DNA from: CAIJXB01 sp964455905
GTDB taxonomy: Bacteria; Chlamydiota; Chlamydiia; Chlamydiales; Rhabdochlamydiaceae
Direction of reading: 5' to 3'
DNA: 64,000 nt
Assembly: GCA_964455905.1 (NCBI GenBank)
Contig: CAYVYN010000005.1
Span: forward strand, 137,285 to 201,284
A program made the position numbers and the translations under genes. Under the pieces are notes generated by a model. The model worked only from the letters and a program-made list of their open reading frames with translations, had not been told where the DNA came from and searched no databases. Positions 62,831 to 64,000 of this stretch are shown here, piece after piece; the stretch's first letter is position 1, and each line of letters opens with the position of its first letter.

Positions 62831-63925
62831 CTATACGACTTCAGAAGGTTTTCGTAAAGATTTCTCAGTCAAAATACGTAGAGATTTTCTAATATCTCGA
62901 TTACCTAACTGTCCACAAGCTGCCATGATAGAACGACCTCTTGTAATTCTCACTAAAGCACAGTAGCCTTTACCTTTTAGATATCTTTGAAATGCTTCTA
63001 ATTTTTCCTGAGAAGGAGGGGAAAAAGGGCCTTTGGTCTGTGCATTATAGGGAATAAGATTAATCCTAACTCTTAGTCCTTGAAGATACTCAGCAACCTG
63101 TTCTGCGGCTAAAAGAGAATCGTTAATCCCATCTAATAGAACATACTCTATAAGGATTTCTCTTCTTGGATCCTTACAATATTCTTGCATAGCAGATTTA
63201 AGAGAAGAAAGATCAAACTGATGATTGACCGGCATAATTTTTGCTCGGATTTGATCATTAGGAGCATTTAAGGAAACAGCTAATTTCAATCTTGGGTCAG
63301 CATCTTTTGCAAAGCGGTATATTTCTTCTACCCTACCGCTTGTAGAAACTGTGATCTTGCTAAAAGGGATACCAATCCCTTTAGGAGAAGAAATAACAGA
63401 AATAGCTTGCATGACAACTTCATAGTTATCAAAAGGCTCACCCATTCCCATAAATACAATATTGCGAATCGAAGAGCCTACTAAGAATTTCGCCGCAAAA
63501 ACTTGAAATACAATTTCTTCAACGGTTAAGGACCGCAACAATCCCATTTTACCAGTCTGACAAAAAGAGCATCCCATACGACACCCAATTTGAGAAGAAA
63601 CACAAAGCGTATTTCCAAAATTCATAGGAAGGATGACAGATTCCGACTCGAATCCACCTTCATATTTAAGTAAAAACTTTCGAATCTGCCCTTCTTCCTT
63701 ACAAGAAGTCACTGGAGCTGAAAAAAAATCGGTAATAGCAAGAATGTTTTCAACCAAAGACCTTGCCTGAGGCTCAATCCAAGCAGCGTCTAAATCAATT
63801 TTTCCTTTTTTAAACCACTCGGAATACACTTTTGCTGCATAAATTTCTCCCTTTCCTAACCTAGCTAAAACAGCAGAAGAATAAGCATCTTCTGTAAGAG
63901 AAAAAATAGAAAGTAATTGAGCCAT
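62831..63925 (-). CDS. rlmN: 23S rRNA (adenine2503-C2)/tRNA-A37 methyltransferase RlmN
   Basis: 364 residues from ATG 63925, which has a Shine-Dalgarno (aggtg, 8 bases). A longer frame exists but its extra residues come from reading into the tRNA gene. The radical-SAM motif C-x3-C-x2-C is 'IGCRMGCSFCQTG' (Cys115, 119 and 122), followed by 'NIVFMGMGEPFDNYE' and 'ITVSTSGRVEEI'. Cys in 'IMAACGQLG' near the C-terminus is the second methyl-carrier cysteine of the family. It lies between tRNA-Arg and hpf. Confidence 0.95.
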   Translation of the reverse strand: MAQLLSIFSLTEDAYSSAVLARLGKGEIYAAKVYSEWFKKGKIDLDAAWIEPQARSLVENILAITDFFSAPVTSCKEEGQIRKFLLKYEGGFESESVILPMNFGNTLCVSSQIGCRMGCSFCQTGKMGLLRSLTVEEIVFQVFAAKFLVGSSIRNIVFMGMGEPFDNYEVVMQAISVISSPKGIGIPFSKITVSTSGRVEEIYRFAKDADPRLKLAVSLNAPNDQIRAKIMPVNHQFDLSSLKSAMQEYCKDPRREILIEYVLLDGINDSLLAAEQVAEYLQGLRVRINLIPYNAQTKGPFSPPSQEKLEAFQRYLKGKGYCALVRITRGRSIMAACGQLGNRDIRKSLRILTEKSLRKPSEVV

Positions 63926-63945
63926 CAAAGAATCACCTGAAAAAC

Positions 63946-64000
63946 TGCACCGAACAGGACTCGAACCTGTAACCACCCGGTTCGAAGCCGGGTACTCTAT
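63946..64000 (-). tRNA. tRNA-Arg (anticodon TCG), partial at window end
   Basis: Read on the minus strand: anticodon stem CCCGG / CCGGG with loop CTTCGAA (anticodon TCG), T arm ACAGG TTCGAGT CCTGT, and 3' acceptor half ending TCGGTGC A. The 5' acceptor and D arm are outside the window. Confidence 0.9.

Noticed and set aside
63926..63976. 17-residue N-terminal extension of RlmN
   Set aside because: It encodes TGSSPVRCSF-type residues typical of reading tRNA genes; a good ribosome site precedes the ATG at 63925.
1..64000. CRISPR arrays, rRNA genes, complete insertion sequences
   Set aside because: No regularly spaced repeats, no 16S/23S/5S signatures, and no transposase motif was seen anywhere in the window.

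Overview
The window looks like a chromosomal segment of an environmental (chlamydia-related) member of the Chlamydiales, AT-rich and probably from the Simkaniaceae/Rhabdochlamydiaceae side. Reasons: the run rpmF-plsX-RNase G-soluble GPAT-M16 protease and the run rpsN-rpmJ-rpmH-rnpA match neighbourhoods I remember from Chlamydia; HemA and the glycerol-3-phosphate acyltransferase have the short or soluble chlamydial architecture; and there is an Lpg1974-type MOMP-like porin instead of a classical chlamydial MOMP. The lineage assignment is inference from family recognition, not from a search.

Layout. 1-5.8 kb: two consecutive plus-strand genes for helical-repeat (alpha-solenoid) proteins, the first cut by the window edge, with a tiny lipoprotein gene between them. 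5.8-16 kb: sodium-dependent (NSS) transporter, uvrC, a 1.5k-residue protein with an N-terminal nucleotidyltransferase motif, a MOMP-like porin, and an Asp23/AmaP-like envelope pair. 16-28.6 kb: housekeeping core with a GYF_2 membrane protein, alpha/beta hydrolase, rpmF, plsX, RNase G, plsB, M16 protease, rpsN/rpmJ, rpmH/rnpA, a UvrD/Rep helicase and a DTW-domain enzyme. 28.7-39.6 kb: a third giant helical protein, a minus-strand recX-hemA-bactofilin-like-MgtA P-type ATPase group, then two small proteins, RluD and the KH protein KhpA. 39.6-48.7 kb: a split DHH-type protein, tRNA-Arg(TCT), a lone secretin, dapB, a protein with an SH2-like domain, a DUF1186/TPR protein, an Spx/ArsC protein and a DUF1653 protein. 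48.7-56.2 kb: accessory zone with an SDR enzyme, tRNA-Leu(CAA), an M15-like lipoprotein, an NtrC-type regulator, and a 3.1 kb island bounded by tRNA-Thr(CGT) and a duplicate of its 3' half. The island carries a class II Fic gene and three broken or partial GNAT genes. 56.2-64 kb: an MFS transporter behind a TPP riboswitch, then a tightly overlapping minus-strand operon (RlmN, long HPF, a small PD-(D/E)XK protein, DUF115, MORN, DUF115) and a partial tRNA-Arg(TCG) at the edge.

How the parts fit. Most of the window is essential chlamydial machinery (lipid synthesis, ribosome, repair, haem, lysine/mDAP). The likely host-facing inventory is the set of giant helical proteins, the nucleotidyltransferase-motif protein, the SH2-like protein, Fic, the MOMP-like porin and several small orphans. 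The observations I would chase first are the SH2-like domain at 45599-46399, the two tandem solenoid proteins, the riboswitch-controlled MFS gene (a predicted thiamine-related importer), and the rnpA reading frame whose only visible start lies inside rpmH.
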